DNA of 64,000 nucleotides from Limibacterium fermenti (GTDB lineage: Bacteria; Bacteroidota; Bacteroidia; Bacteroidales; Dysgonomonadaceae), in the NCBI RefSeq assembly GCF_041902845.1, contig NZ_CP159486.1, forward strand, positions 620,001 to 684,000, read 5' to 3'. The notes under the pieces were generated by a model. It was not told the DNA's origin and made no database searches. It saw only the letters and a program-made list of their open reading frames with translations. The position numbers and the translations under genes were made by a program. Positions 26,416-35,238 of this stretch are shown here, one piece after another; within the stretch, counting starts at the first letter, position 1, and every line of letters starts with the position of its first letter.

Positions 26416-27018
26416 TTAAAGATGAAAAGAAAATGCGAACGCTATCCAGAGTAGTGTTGGCATGTTGTCATTCGAGGCAAATTCACGAAGTTTTTCTAAT
26501 GACCGGTAGATCAGTTTGCGGACGGACTCCTGACTGATATTCAATATATTTGCAATATCCTCATATTCCAATTCCATCATATAGCGCAAATATACGGCTT
26601 CACGTTGATGGGATGTCAAATTATCGAGTAGTATTTGCACTTTCTTCTTTAAAAGTTCAGCTTCTTCGTTATCAATAAGATTGTCGAGAATGGAAACTTC
26701 AGTCAAGAAAGGTGTTTCCTGATAGTTTGTAGAGAGCGAAGTGTCTTCAGAATGTTCTTTTTGTGCTAAATCCAATAAACGGTGCTTGTACGACCGGAAT
26801 ATATAAGAAGGCCCATTCTTTATATGTTGCAACTTTCCCCGTAAGAAATAGATCTTATAAAACACATCTTGAATAGCATCCTTACAGGCTTCTTCTTGAA
26901 ATCCCATACTTATTCCGTATGAATACATATTATCCACATAGCAATTATAGATTACGGAAAAAGACTTTTCATCTCCGTATTCTAAAAACTGTTGCCAATT
27001 GAATTCTATATCCGTCAT
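26416..27018 (-). CDS. ECF RNA polymerase sigma factor controlling the PUL
   Basis: A 200-residue ECF sigma factor. Region 2 is at about 15-85 (Phe-Tyr-Lys-Ile-Tyr ... Ser-Tyr-Ile-Phe-Arg-Ser-Tyr-Lys-His-Arg-Leu-Leu-Asp). Region 4 is at about 125-180 (Leu-Thr-Ser-His-Gln-Arg-Glu-Ala-Val-Tyr-Leu-Arg-Tyr-Met ... Tyr-Glu-Asp-Ile-Ala-Asn-Ile-Leu-Asn-Ile-Ser-Gln-Glu-Ser-Val-Arg-Lys-Leu). It belongs to the Bacteroidetes group that pairs with FecR. FecR begins 137 bp downstream. A -33/-7 promoter of the primary type lies upstream, so the sigma factor is probably made constitutively and held by FecR. Confidence 0.95.
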   Translation of the reverse strand: MTDIEFNWQQFLEYGDEKSFSVIYNCYVDNMYSYGISMGFQEEACKDAIQDVFYKIYFLRGKLQHIKNGPSYIFRSYKHRLLDLAQKEHSEDTSLSTNYQETPFLTEVSILDNLIDNEEAELLKKKVQILLDNLTSHQREAVYLRYMMELEYEDIANILNISQESVRKLIYRSLEKLREFASNDNMPTLLWIAFAFSFHL

Positions 27019-27055
27019 TTTCGCTCGAAGTTAATCGGGATGTTTAAAACAACAA

Positions 27056-27085
27056 CAAAAATAGACAATTAATTTTTCTTTCAAA
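27056..27085 (-). promoter_or_regulatory. Primary promoter of the ECF sigma gene
   Basis: On the minus strand, TATTTTTG (complement of 27056-27063) is a -7 box and TTTG (complement of 27082-27085) a -33 element, 18 bp apart. The start codon lies 38 bp downstream at 27018. Confidence 0.55.
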
Positions 27086-27160
27086 AACAACCTCTTGTAT
27101 ATGTGAAGGATTTTTTTTCAAAAACAATTATAGGATAAGACTTTCTAAAGAGGGTAAAAA

Positions 27161-27176
27161 GGGGGGGGGTGGGGGG
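27161..27176. repeat. Guanine tract G9-T-G6
   Basis: Nine G, one T and six G in a row follow an AAAAA run in the 174-bp gap between the sigma gene and the end of the histidine-kinase gene. It is about 75 bp upstream of the sigma promoter's -33 element. Such tracts change length by slippage and can form quadruplexes; they are also prone to sequencing error. Confidence 0.8.
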
Positions 27177-27192
27177 AGTATAACCTATGGCA

Positions 27193-28188
27193 TTATCCGG
27201 GAAAAGATAGCGTGAAAGCACTCCCTGTTTCATCTGACTTTACCGAAATAGTCCCTTTATGGCGAATCATCATCTGGCGAGTGAGGCTTAGTCCTATTCC
27301 CGATCCGCCTTGCTTGGTCGTATAAAAAGGAATGAATATTTTGTCTAATGCTTGTGGGGCGATGCCTGACCCATTATCGAATACGGTAACTTGAACGATA
27401 TTTCCGACCTGTTCTGCTTTTACCGTAATAAGCGGAGAAACTTGTGAAACGGTTGCTTCTCTGGCGTTTTTCAGAAGATTGATCAGCATTTGTTCCAACA
27501 TGTTCCGGTCGGCTACAACAATCAGGCGTTCAGGGTAACTCGTATACGCGAACCGGATGCCGTTGGCAGAAACCAATTGCTGCAAATGTTTTAAGAGGGA
27601 TAATATGTCGATCGGCTGTTTTACCGGATCGGGAATACGGGTGAGCTGACGATAATTCTGCACGAAGGAAAGCAGTCCCTTACTCCGCCGGTGAATCGTC
27701 TCCATGGCTCTTTTCATCAATCGATATTCCTCTTCCGAAGGCATTCCGTTTGCGGCACGTTCGGCGATGGTTTCGGATAAGGAGATAATCGGCGCGATAC
27801 TGTTCATGATTTCATGGGTCAGTACAGTGATGAGTTTTTGCCATGCCTGTGTCTCCGCCTCGTCCATCAAGGAGTCGTGGGTCCGGTCGCGGAAGATTTG
27901 CAACGCGTCTTCCATCTCTTTCGATAAACGCCCCAACTCGTCTTTCGATTGATTGTCGGCAAAATGAAAAGAGAAGTCGGAGTAGCGGATACCGGCGATC
28001 ATGCGTTCCATCTTTTCGATTAGCTTGCGTCGGCTGTTATATAAGGAGGTGGCAAGGAGTATGATAAGGATAAGCACGAGGATTGCCGAAAAATACAATC
28101 CTTTCACAAAAAGTGCCGCACCGGCGATCGACAAAGCTACGATGCCGGATATTTTTAGAATGAAAAGATGTTTGCCGGATAGTTTCAT
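27193..28188 (-). CDS. NtrY-like sensor histidine kinase
   Basis: A 331-residue membrane histidine kinase. Two hydrophobic segments (about 10-29 and 33-50) leave almost no periplasmic loop, so the signal is probably sensed in the membrane. A HAMP-like linker (about 51-103) precedes the dimerisation box with the phosphorylated His125 in Leu-Thr-His-Glu-Ile-Met-Asn-Ser. The ATPase has the N box (Leu-Ile-Asn-Leu-Leu-Lys-Asn-Ala-Arg-Glu-Ala), G1 (Asp-Asn-Gly-Ser-Gly-Ile) and G2 (Gly-Gly-Ser-Gly-Ile-Gly-Leu). The start overlaps the stop of the response regulator by 4 bp (ATGA), so they are co-translated. The TolC/MFP/FtsX genes diverge from this pair and are the likely targets, with envelope or peptide stress as a plausible signal. 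Confidence 0.92.
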   Translation of the reverse strand: MKLSGKHLFILKISGIVALSIAGAALFVKGLYFSAILVLILIILLATSLYNSRRKLIEKMERMIAGIRYSDFSFHFADNQSKDELGRLSKEMEDALQIFRDRTHDSLMDEAETQAWQKLITVLTHEIMNSIAPIISLSETIAERAANGMPSEEEYRLMKRAMETIHRRSKGLLSFVQNYRQLTRIPDPVKQPIDILSLLKHLQQLVSANGIRFAYTSYPERLIVVADRNMLEQMLINLLKNAREATVSQVSPLITVKAEQVGNIVQVTVFDNGSGIAPQALDKIFIPFYTTKQGGSGIGLSLTRQMMIRHKGTISVKSDETGSAFTLSFPG

Positions 28189-29552
28189 GTCGTATGTTTT
28201 TCTATTTTCCGGTATAAAGAGAAGCGCGAAATACCCAACAAATCGGCTGCTTGGCTCATGTTGCCGCCGCTTACTTTCAAAGCCTGTTCGATAGCGCTTC
28301 TTTCCAATTCTTCCAAATTCAGATTATCCGTCTTTTTCTTGCCGGGGCCTTGAACGGGAACAAGCATAAAATCATCGGCGGTAAGGGTGTATGCGCCCGA
28401 TAAAATGACGGCTCGTTCGATGGCATGTTGGAGTTCGCGTACATTGCCTTGCCATGCATATTCCTTTAGTTTGCGTTGTGCCGAAGGAGCGATGTTTTTG
28501 ATTTCCTTTTTATATTTACGGGCATACAAGTGAAGGAAATGGTCGGCAAGCAATAGAATGTCGTTTCCCCGTTCGCGTAATGGCGGGACATGCAGTTGTA
28601 CGGTGTTGATGCGGTAGAGCAGGTCTTGGCGGAAGTCGCCTTGAGCAGCCTGTGAATGGATGTCGGCATTGGTCGCACAAATAAGGCGGACATCAATGCG
28701 GATAGGGCGGGTCGCCCCCAAGCGGATGATTTGTTTTTTTTCCAAAGCCGTCAGCAGTTTTGCCTGCATGGTGGGAGTAAGGTTCCCTATTTCGTCGAGG
28801 AATAAGGTGCCTCCGGAAGCTATTTCGAATCTTCCCGGTTTATCTTTCTTGGCATCCGTAAAAGCTCCTTTTTCGTATCCGAACAATTCGCTTTCGAATA
28901 GTTGTTCGGGAATGCTTCCCAAATCGATATGCACGAAAGGCTTGTTGACACGGGGGGATGAGTAGTACAGGAAGTTAGCGATAAGATCTTTTCCGGTTCC
29001 GTTTTCTCCGAGAATAAGGATATTGGCATCGGTATCTTTCAGGCGATCCATTTCATGGAAAAGCTTTTGCATCGACTCGCTTTCTCCGATGATTTCGGGT
29101 AGAGGCGGACGGTTGCTTTCCAATGCCGCCACTTGTTGTTTCAGTTGGTTGACTTCGTTGTGGCTTTTGCGTAATGAAATGGCTGATGAGACGGTTGCCA
29201 GCAGTTTGTCTTTTTCCCACGGTTTGGGAATAAAATCCGTCGCCCCTTCTTTTATGGCGCGAACCGCTTTTTCGGTATCGGCATAAGCGGTGATGAAAAT
29301 AACGATGGCCTGCGGATCGATTTCCCTGATTCTCTTCAGCCAAACAAAACCCTCTTCTCCGCTGCTGGCATCTTTGTGAAAGTTCATGTCCAGTAAAATC
29401 ACATCGGGATGGAAAGAGGCCATGAAGTATTCGATCCGTTCCGGTTGCGTGGTGACTTTCACCTTTTCTACATACGGCTGCAACAATAGGTTCAATGCGA
29501 AGAGAATATCTTCGTTGTCATCGATGATGAGTATTTTTCCATGCTTATCCAT
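28185..29552 (-). CDS. NtrC-family sigma-54-dependent response regulator
   Basis: A 455-residue regulator from the chosen start at 29552. The open frame reaches 29810, but the extra 86 codons have no domain and overlap the divergent promoter region, while the methionine at 29552 has an ACGGAG ribosome site and begins the receiver domain directly. The receiver (about 6-118) has Asp11-Asp12 and phospho-acceptor Asp55. The AAA+ domain (about 153-380) has Walker A Gly-Glu-Asn-Gly-Thr-Gly-Lys-Asp (182-189), the sigma-54 contact loop as Gly-Ala-Phe-Thr-Asp-Ala (229-234, a variant of GAFTGA) and Walker B Gly-Gly-Thr-Leu-Phe-Leu-Asp-Glu (247-254). A Fis-type HTH ends the protein. It should activate sigma-54 promoters such as those before tolC. 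Confidence 0.95.
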   Translation of the reverse strand: MDKHGKILIIDDNEDILFALNLLLQPYVEKVKVTTQPERIEYFMASFHPDVILLDMNFHKDASSGEEGFVWLKRIREIDPQAIVIFITAYADTEKAVRAIKEGATDFIPKPWEKDKLLATVSSAISLRKSHNEVNQLKQQVAALESNRPPLPEIIGESESMQKLFHEMDRLKDTDANILILGENGTGKDLIANFLYYSSPRVNKPFVHIDLGSIPEQLFESELFGYEKGAFTDAKKDKPGRFEIASGGTLFLDEIGNLTPTMQAKLLTALEKKQIIRLGATRPIRIDVRLICATNADIHSQAAQGDFRQDLLYRINTVQLHVPPLRERGNDILLLADHFLHLYARKYKKEIKNIAPSAQRKLKEYAWQGNVRELQHAIERAVILSGAYTLTADDFMLVPVQGPGKKKTDNLNLEELERSAIEQALKVSGGNMSQAADLLGISRFSLYRKIEKHTT

Positions 29553-29638
29553 ATCTCCGTTAGCGTATTTTGAAACGATGGGCCGATTATTCTTAATTGA
29601 ATGATCCTTTTCGTTTAACCGGAATAAAATGCCCGATG

Positions 29639-29646
29639 CAAATGTA
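29639..29646 (-). promoter_or_regulatory. Possible -7 box for the two-component operon
   Basis: The complement reads TACATTTG, a match to TAnnTTTG, 87 bp upstream of the response-regulator start. No convincing -33 element is seen at the right distance. Confidence 0.35.
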
Positions 29647-29689
29647 GTCAAAATTTCTTTATCGGGCGTGTGCGATATCGAACGATGTG

Positions 29690-29776
29690 TGTGCTTTTTC
29701 GCACATTTATAGTTTGGCTGTTCTATTGATAATCTATTTAAATATAATGATTTATGGCTTTGGCATTGATTTTGAT
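29690..29776 (+). promoter_or_regulatory. Two sigma-54-like promoters with an upstream palindrome before tolC
   Basis: Two 16-bp boxes share the -24/-12 pattern: 29715-29730 (TGGCTG, five bases, TTGAT) and 29761-29776 (TGGCAT, five bases, TTGAT), each with GG and the TG of the -12 box 10 bp apart. The consensus is TGGCAC-N5-TTGC. The upstream one leaves a normal leader; the downstream one would start only ~5 bp before the ATG at 29791. At 29690-29705 TGTGC and GCACA form a 16-bp dyad, a candidate binding site for the adjacent NtrC-type regulator, though unusually close to the promoter. The -12 box ends in GA rather than GC, so this is moderate evidence. Confidence 0.5.
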
Positions 29777-29790
29777 AAGAGATTTCGTAC

Positions 29791-31254
29791 ATGAAGCGAT
29801 TTTCAGTCATATTACTCTTCGGATTTTCCTTCGCCTTACTGGCGGCGCAGGATACGATTTGCCTGACGTTACAGGAAGCGGTTGCATTAGCCCGTACGCA
29901 GTCGCCGCAAGCCGTGGCCGCCCGTCATCAATATAAAGCGGCCTATTGGAATTGGCGATCGTTCAAGGCCGAATATCTTCCAAGCCTAACCCTCAATACT
30001 TCTTCGGCTCTCAACCGTTCGATCAGTCCGGTGACGCTTCCCGACGGCTCGGACAGTTTCGTGCATCGGAATCAACTCCTTAATGGCGGAACGTTGACGG
30101 TTAACCAGAACATTCCTTTATTGGGCGGAAGCCTTTTTGTGGAAACGGGATTACAACGGCTTGATCTGTTTTCCGATAAAACACTCTCTTACAAATCTAT
30201 TCCTGTCGTGATTGGGTATTCGCAGAACCTGTTCGGATATAATCGTTTGAAGTGGAACAAAAAGATAGAACCGGCTCGGTATTCGCAAGCGCGGAAATCG
30301 TACGTCGAAACGTTGGAACTGGTAGCGGCACAAGCTGCTTTGAAATTTTTTCAGTTGGCGACCGCGCAAAGCAATCTGTATTCGGCGCAAGTCAATTATG
30401 CTACGGCCGACACGCTTTTCACGTATGCCAAAGGCCGGTATGAGATAGGAACGATCACCGAAAACGAAATGCTGCAACTCGAAATCAATTATCTTTCCGA
30501 ACAAACCAACCGGATGAATGCCCGCATCGAGACGGATGATTGTATTCAGAATTTACGGAGTTTTTTGGGAATAACCGATCATGTCGAAATCCTGGCTATC
30601 ATCAGTGAAAAAGTCCCGGCCTTTATCGTTTCTCCGGAAGAAGCATTGCATCTGGCACAGCAAAACAGTCCCGATATCGAGTCGTATTACCTGCAACAAA
30701 TGCAGGGGGAGAGCGCAGTTGCGCAAGCGAAGGCTTCACGCGGACTGAAAGCGGATTTATATGTGGAATTCGGCCTTACGCAAACCCATTCGGTTTTGAG
30801 TAATGCGTACCGTCATCCGTTGGATCAACAGTTGGTTAGTCTTGGTATCCGCATCCCGCTGCTTGATTGGGGGGTAGGAAAAGGGACGGTAGAAGTGGCG
30901 AAAAGTAATCTCGAAAAGATAAAAATCGAACGGGGACAGGCACAAACCGATTTTGATGCGAATGTGATCAAAATGGTTAAACAGTTCAATTTGCAAGCCG
31001 ACAAGGTGGCGCTCGCGCAAAAGACGGCGATGCGTGCCGCCCGGCGTCATGAGGTCGCCTACCGGCTGTACTTGTTGGGGAAGTCTACCGTACTCGATTT
31101 GAACGCCGCCATCGCTGAAAAAGACAGTTCGCAGCGGAGCTATATTAGCGAATTGCAACGCTTTTGGAGCTTGTATTTCGGGTTGCGAAGCATGACCGGA
31201 TGGGATTTTGAAAAAAATAACCCCTTACAGGCTCTGAAAGAAACTTTTGAGTAA
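29791..31254 (+). CDS. TolC-family outer-membrane efflux protein
   Basis: A 487-residue outer-membrane factor. A signal peptide (residues 1-19, ending Leu-Ala-Ala-Gln) is followed by two repeats of the OEP domain (about 30-220 and 255-470). Each repeat has the long helices typical of TolC (Leu-Gln-Glu-Ala-Val-Ala-Leu-Ala-Arg-Thr-Gln-Ser-Pro near residue 27; Glu-Glu-Ala-Leu-His-Leu-Ala-Gln-Gln-Asn-Ser-Pro-Asp near 285). It is divergent from the NtrC/NtrY pair and preceded by sigma-54-like boxes. It is the likely outer channel of the efflux or envelope complex formed with the membrane-fusion protein and the FtsX-type permeases downstream. Confidence 0.9.
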   Translation: MKRFSVILLFGFSFALLAAQDTICLTLQEAVALARTQSPQAVAARHQYKAAYWNWRSFKAEYLPSLTLNTSSALNRSISPVTLPDGSDSFVHRNQLLNGGTLTVNQNIPLLGGSLFVETGLQRLDLFSDKTLSYKSIPVVIGYSQNLFGYNRLKWNKKIEPARYSQARKSYVETLELVAAQAALKFFQLATAQSNLYSAQVNYATADTLFTYAKGRYEIGTITENEMLQLEINYLSEQTNRMNARIETDDCIQNLRSFLGITDHVEILAIISEKVPAFIVSPEEALHLAQQNSPDIESYYLQQMQGESAVAQAKASRGLKADLYVEFGLTQTHSVLSNAYRHPLDQQLVSLGIRIPLLDWGVGKGTVEVAKSNLEKIKIERGQAQTDFDANVIKMVKQFNLQADKVALAQKTAMRAARRHEVAYRLYLLGKSTVLDLNAAIAEKDSSQRSYISELQRFWSLYFGLRSMTGWDFEKNNPLQALKETFE

Positions 31255-31414
31255 CTTTATCCATTGTTGGTAATCAGAATGACAAGAAAGTGTTGCTACC
31301 TCCCTTTTCATAACATTCAGGGATGTCGCGAAAAGTTATGGGTGGGGTAGGGATAAATGATATAATGAAACATGAATAATTTAATGATCGAAAATTCAAT
31401 AAAAAACAAACCTT

Positions 31415-33577
31415 ATGAAAAAAGACATCTTGAGCGTATTATTTTTATTATCCGTTTTAATTCCTGTGGCGGGTAAAAACCGTGTGATCAATCATCCCGC
31501 ATACGAAGTGAAGAATTCAGGTATTGACAATATTGTCAAAATCGATTTGTCGGATCAAGAAACACGTGTGCATGTAAGAACCACTTTTATCCCCGGCTGG
31601 TGGGTGAATTTTCCTAAAACAACTTTTATTCAACCGGAAGGAAGCTCTGAAAAATTATTGGCGACCGGAATTGAGAACGGTGAATTCGACAAGGAGATTT
31701 ATATGCCTCAATCGGGTGATTCCCTGTTTGTCCTTTCGTTCCCTGCGTTGGATAAATCCGTAAAGAAGATAAATTACGGGGAAGGCGACAAAACCATTAT
31801 TTTCGGCGTATCCTTAGAGAAAAACAAGCAAGTAGAAAAAGAGCATAAGGCGATACCGGATAAGATTGCAGAATGGCTGGACACGGAAATTGAAAATTCA
31901 AAAATCAAGGAAGCGCTGCCCGATTACCGGTCGGATCGGTTCTTTACCCGCCAGCCGGGACGTTTGGCGGGTTATATCAAAGGGTACGATCCCCGATTAG
32001 GATTCAGTACGGGAATTATCTACGCGGGTAATGTGATCACAAATGAAGATTTCCCGGTTACGGTGGAAATTCATCCCGACGGACGTTTTGAGGCTGATAT
32101 TCCCATGCAATACCCGACTGTTTTTTATGTAAGTGTCAATGACAAGCCGATTAATTTTTATATGGAACCCGGTCACACATTGGCTATGGTGTTAAATTGG
32201 GAAGAATTTTTAACGGCCGATCGTTTGCGGAATATATCGTATAAATTCAAGGAGATTGAATTCAAAGGGGGATTGTCTGATATCAACCGTCAATTAGCAA
32301 AAGTTGAACTCAAGAGAATACCATGGAAGGAGATTCAGGAAAAATCCAAAACATTAAATCCGAAGGAATACAAAGCGTTTGAGCTGCAAGTTATCGATGA
32401 AAACAGAAAGTTGGTCCGGCAAAGCGATTTATCGGCTAAAGCAGCAACGCTTTTGACAAACGAAGCGCTTTTGACTTATGGTACCAACCTGCTGGAATAT
32501 GCAAGCAATTACAACCAACGCTTATTGGAAGACACTACCATTCAAACTCCGTTGCCGGTTGATTATTACGATTTCCTGCAGCAGATGCCCCTGAATGACC
32601 CTTCATTATTGTGTCCATCAAGCGCATCCGTATTTGTCAACCGTTTTGAATTTTGCGATCCTTTTACCTCTATATGGAAACAATTGTCCTATTCCACCGG
32701 TAGTTCTGCACAACAGTTGAAAAATGAATGCAAAGATCGTTGGACAGAAGAGGATGAAGAGGTGCTGAAAATTGAAGAACAACTGTCGCATATAACGAAT
32801 GACGAGGAAAGGACGAAATATTATGAAACTCATGCAGCAGCCTTCGAATCATTTAATCAAAAATATGCATCGCAAATTAAAAAAATCATTGAAAACAAAC
32901 AAAGGGAGGTCAATATAAAAGAGATTCAGCTACGCGATTCGGTCTTCACCCATGTGCTCCGTCTTACCACACCCAATCTCATTTATGATATTACCAAAGT
33001 ACGCGGATTGCAATCCGATTTCCGTAATTTATCGGACAATAAAAGCGCGGAACAACTTCTTGCAATCACAACAAAAGATATTCGAAATCCTTTTTTGACC
33101 GCCGAAGCCCTGAGACTTTATACGCAGAAGTTTCCCGTAGACGGTGTAACCACATACGACTTGCCCGAAACGAGAGCCGGAAAATTATTCAGGGAAATGA
33201 CAGCCCCGCTAAAAGGGAAGTATATCGTAGTCGATTTCTGGGAATCGTGGTGCGGACCTTGTGTAGCAGGAATAAAACAGAATAAAGCGTTACGGGAAAA
33301 ACTGAACGATAGCAAGGAAATCGCTTTCCTTTTTATTTGCAGTGAGGAAACGCCGGAAGATACTTACAAAAATTATGTAGCTGAGCAAGGCCTGAAGAAT
33401 AGCTATCGACTGACAAAAGACCAGTATCACAGAATGCGCGAACTCTTTAAATTCAATGGCATTCCGCATTACGAATACATCAATCGCGAGGGAAGAGTAA
33501 TGACAAAAGGCTTAAATATTTATAATCTGGAAGGGACTTTAACCAATTTATTAGAAAAAGAAAACGCGAAAAAGTAA
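31415..33577 (+). CDS. TlpA-like thioredoxin-fold protein, large (type A)
   Basis: A 720-residue secreted protein: signal peptide (1-20), an N-terminal beta domain (about 25-145) containing Phe-Ile-Pro-Gly-Trp-Trp-Val, a long helical middle, and a C-terminal thioredoxin domain (about 585-715). The active site is Trp-Cys-Gly-Pro-Cys with Cys613 and Cys616. The same N-terminal domain (Pro-Gly-Trp-Trp) and layout occur in the 695-residue protein at 41616, so these are paralogues. Thioredoxins of this kind reduce or isomerise disulfides in the periplasm. It stands between tolC and the membrane-fusion gene. The DNA is more A+T-rich than the neighbouring adaptor gene. No promoter is obvious in the 160-bp gap before it. 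Confidence 0.82.
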   Translation: MKKDILSVLFLLSVLIPVAGKNRVINHPAYEVKNSGIDNIVKIDLSDQETRVHVRTTFIPGWWVNFPKTTFIQPEGSSEKLLATGIENGEFDKEIYMPQSGDSLFVLSFPALDKSVKKINYGEGDKTIIFGVSLEKNKQVEKEHKAIPDKIAEWLDTEIENSKIKEALPDYRSDRFFTRQPGRLAGYIKGYDPRLGFSTGIIYAGNVITNEDFPVTVEIHPDGRFEADIPMQYPTVFYVSVNDKPINFYMEPGHTLAMVLNWEEFLTADRLRNISYKFKEIEFKGGLSDINRQLAKVELKRIPWKEIQEKSKTLNPKEYKAFELQVIDENRKLVRQSDLSAKAATLLTNEALLTYGTNLLEYASNYNQRLLEDTTIQTPLPVDYYDFLQQMPLNDPSLLCPSSASVFVNRFEFCDPFTSIWKQLSYSTGSSAQQLKNECKDRWTEEDEEVLKIEEQLSHITNDEERTKYYETHAAAFESFNQKYASQIKKIIENKQREVNIKEIQLRDSVFTHVLRLTTPNLIYDITKVRGLQSDFRNLSDNKSAEQLLAITTKDIRNPFLTAEALRLYTQKFPVDGVTTYDLPETRAGKLFREMTAPLKGKYIVVDFWESWCGPCVAGIKQNKALREKLNDSKEIAFLFICSEETPEDTYKNYVAEQGLKNSYRLTKDQYHRMRELFKFNGIPHYEYINREGRVMTKGLNIYNLEGTLTNLLEKENAKK

Positions 33578-33739
33578 ATTTCTCAATATGAAGCAATAAA
33601 GTTCCACGAATTTTTCACTTGCGTGAAGGGAGCCTGTTGGGAACCCGTAATTTGCGCATGGATAGCGACCGGAAATGCCGCGATATCGTATGATAACCCT
33701 GCCATTCGATATAGAATGTATTTTTAAGGAATTGGAATA

Positions 33740-35062
33740 ATGGATGATTTACAAAAAACGAAAAAACAGATGTACGAGCATGATACGTTTCACGAGTCGC
33801 GTGATTCATCGATGGACCGGCAGTTGCCTAAGCGGTCGGTTTTTCAGAAATACAAATATTATTTCCTGGGCGGAGTGGTCTTTATCGCTTTTCTCGTTTA
33901 CGTAGCGATTGCCGTTTCGGGAGGACGGAAGTTGCGCATTGATACCGATAAAATCGGTATTGCCGATGTGAAGCAGGATAAGTTCCTCGATTATGTCGAT
34001 ACGGAAGGCATCGTACAGCCCATCCTTACCCTCAAACTGAATACGTTGGAAGCGGGCATGGTCGATCGCATCGTAGCCGAAGAGGGCGCCATGCTACAAA
34101 AAGGCGATACCATACTCGTGTTGCATAATCCCGAACTCGAACGTATCATTGAAGAACAGCAGGATGAATGGGAAAAACAACGCATTCTTTATCAGGAAAA
34201 AAAGGTGGAAATGGAACAAAAAACCATACTCTTGAAGCAGCAAACGCTTCAGGCCCGGTACGAGATGAACCGGTTGGAGAAAGATTTCGTGTTGGGACAG
34301 GAAGAGTTTAAGATGGGTGTGAAGAGTAAGGCGCAACTCGACCTGCAGCGCGAGGAATATGCGTACAAAACGAAAAGCACGGCGTTGCAACTCGAAGGAT
34401 TGCGGCAGGATAGCGCCGCCACGCTGTTGAGCCGCGAACTGATGGATGCCGATTTGGTGCGTGCGCGGAAGAAAACCGATCATGTGCGCGGACGCACGGA
34501 TGATTTAGTGGTGCAGGCGCCGCTCGACGGGCAATTGAGTTTCCTGAACGTAACTCTCGGGCAGCGTGTCGGCCAATCGGAGAACATCGGTGAAATAAAA
34601 GTGATGGATAATTTCAAACTCAATACGCAGTTGAGCGAATATTATATCGATCGTATTACGGTAGGGTTGCCCGCTTCGGTGACTTATCAAGGGAAGAAGT
34701 ACCCGTTGCGGGTGTCGAAGGTCGTGCCGGAAGTGAAAGACCGGCAGTTTCAAGTGGATATGGTCTTTACCGGCGAACAGCCCGACAATGTCCGCATCGG
34801 CAAAAGCTTTCGCGTACAGGTGGAACTCGGGCAGCCTGAGTCGGCGGTGGTCATTCCCCGGGGCGATTTCTTTCAGTCGACGGGCGGGCAATGGATTTAT
34901 AAATTGAATAAATCGGGCGACCGGGCGATACGGACAGCCATCACTATCGGGCGCCAGAACCCCGTGCAATATGAGGTCTTGAGCGGGCTTGAGGACGGCG
35001 ACAAGGTGGTTGTGAGCGGATATGCCGGCTTCGGGGATGCGGAGGAGTTGGTGATTCGGTAA
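33740..35062 (+). CDS. Membrane-fusion (HlyD/MacA-like) periplasmic adaptor
   Basis: A 440-residue adaptor anchored by one transmembrane helix (about 41-60) after a hydrophilic, basic cytoplasmic start. The first lipoyl half is at about 85-120 (Leu-Lys-Leu-Asn-Thr-Leu-Glu-Ala-Gly ... Lys-Gly-Asp-Thr-Ile-Leu-Val-Leu). A long coiled-coil hairpin (about 128-250) leads to the second lipoyl half (Val-Val-Gln-Ala-Pro-Leu-Asp-Gly-Gln-Leu) and then beta-barrel and membrane-proximal parts ending at Gly-Leu-Glu-Asp-Gly-Asp-Lys-Val-Val. It would bridge the permeases and the TolC protein. A later start at Met25 (33812) would keep the membrane helix but has no better ribosome site. Only one adaptor gene serves five permeases. 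Confidence 0.9.
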   Translation: MDDLQKTKKQMYEHDTFHESRDSSMDRQLPKRSVFQKYKYYFLGGVVFIAFLVYVAIAVSGGRKLRIDTDKIGIADVKQDKFLDYVDTEGIVQPILTLKLNTLEAGMVDRIVAEEGAMLQKGDTILVLHNPELERIIEEQQDEWEKQRILYQEKKVEMEQKTILLKQQTLQARYEMNRLEKDFVLGQEEFKMGVKSKAQLDLQREEYAYKTKSTALQLEGLRQDSAATLLSRELMDADLVRARKKTDHVRGRTDDLVVQAPLDGQLSFLNVTLGQRVGQSENIGEIKVMDNFKLNTQLSEYYIDRITVGLPASVTYQGKKYPLRVSKVVPEVKDRQFQVDMVFTGEQPDNVRIGKSFRVQVELGQPESAVVIPRGDFFQSTGGQWIYKLNKSGDRAIRTAITIGRQNPVQYEVLSGLEDGDKVVVSGYAGFGDAEELVIR

Positions 35063-35124
35063 TTAGCAAATTAGCGAATGTGTAAATTAGCAAATTAGCA
35101 GATTGGCAAATGTGTAAATTGGGT
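35061..35124. repeat. Eight-unit 8-bp tandem repeat after the adaptor gene
   Basis: Eight consecutive octamers from the stop codon onward: AATTAGCA-type units (35061, 35069, 35085, 35093, with variants at 35101 and 35117) and two AATGTGTA units (35077, 35109). The order suggests a 24-bp superunit that was duplicated. It lies in the gap before the first permease. Confidence 0.75.
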
Positions 35125-35238
35125 GATAGGTCGATATGTTGATAGCGTTTCGCGGATAATTATCTTCGGCGATAATGCTGCGCGATAGAATTGATGATAA
35201 ATGTAAGAATAGGAGAATGATCTTGAATTAGAATCGAT

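Noticed and set aside
29553..29810. N-terminal extension of the response regulator
   Set aside because: It has no domain and covers the divergent promoter region; the start at 29552 has a ribosome site and begins the receiver domain.
33614..33627. Short palindrome TTCAC-TTGC-GTGAA before the adaptor gene as an operator or terminator
   Set aside because: Only a 5-bp stem with no U tract and no promoter box nearby; too weak to call.
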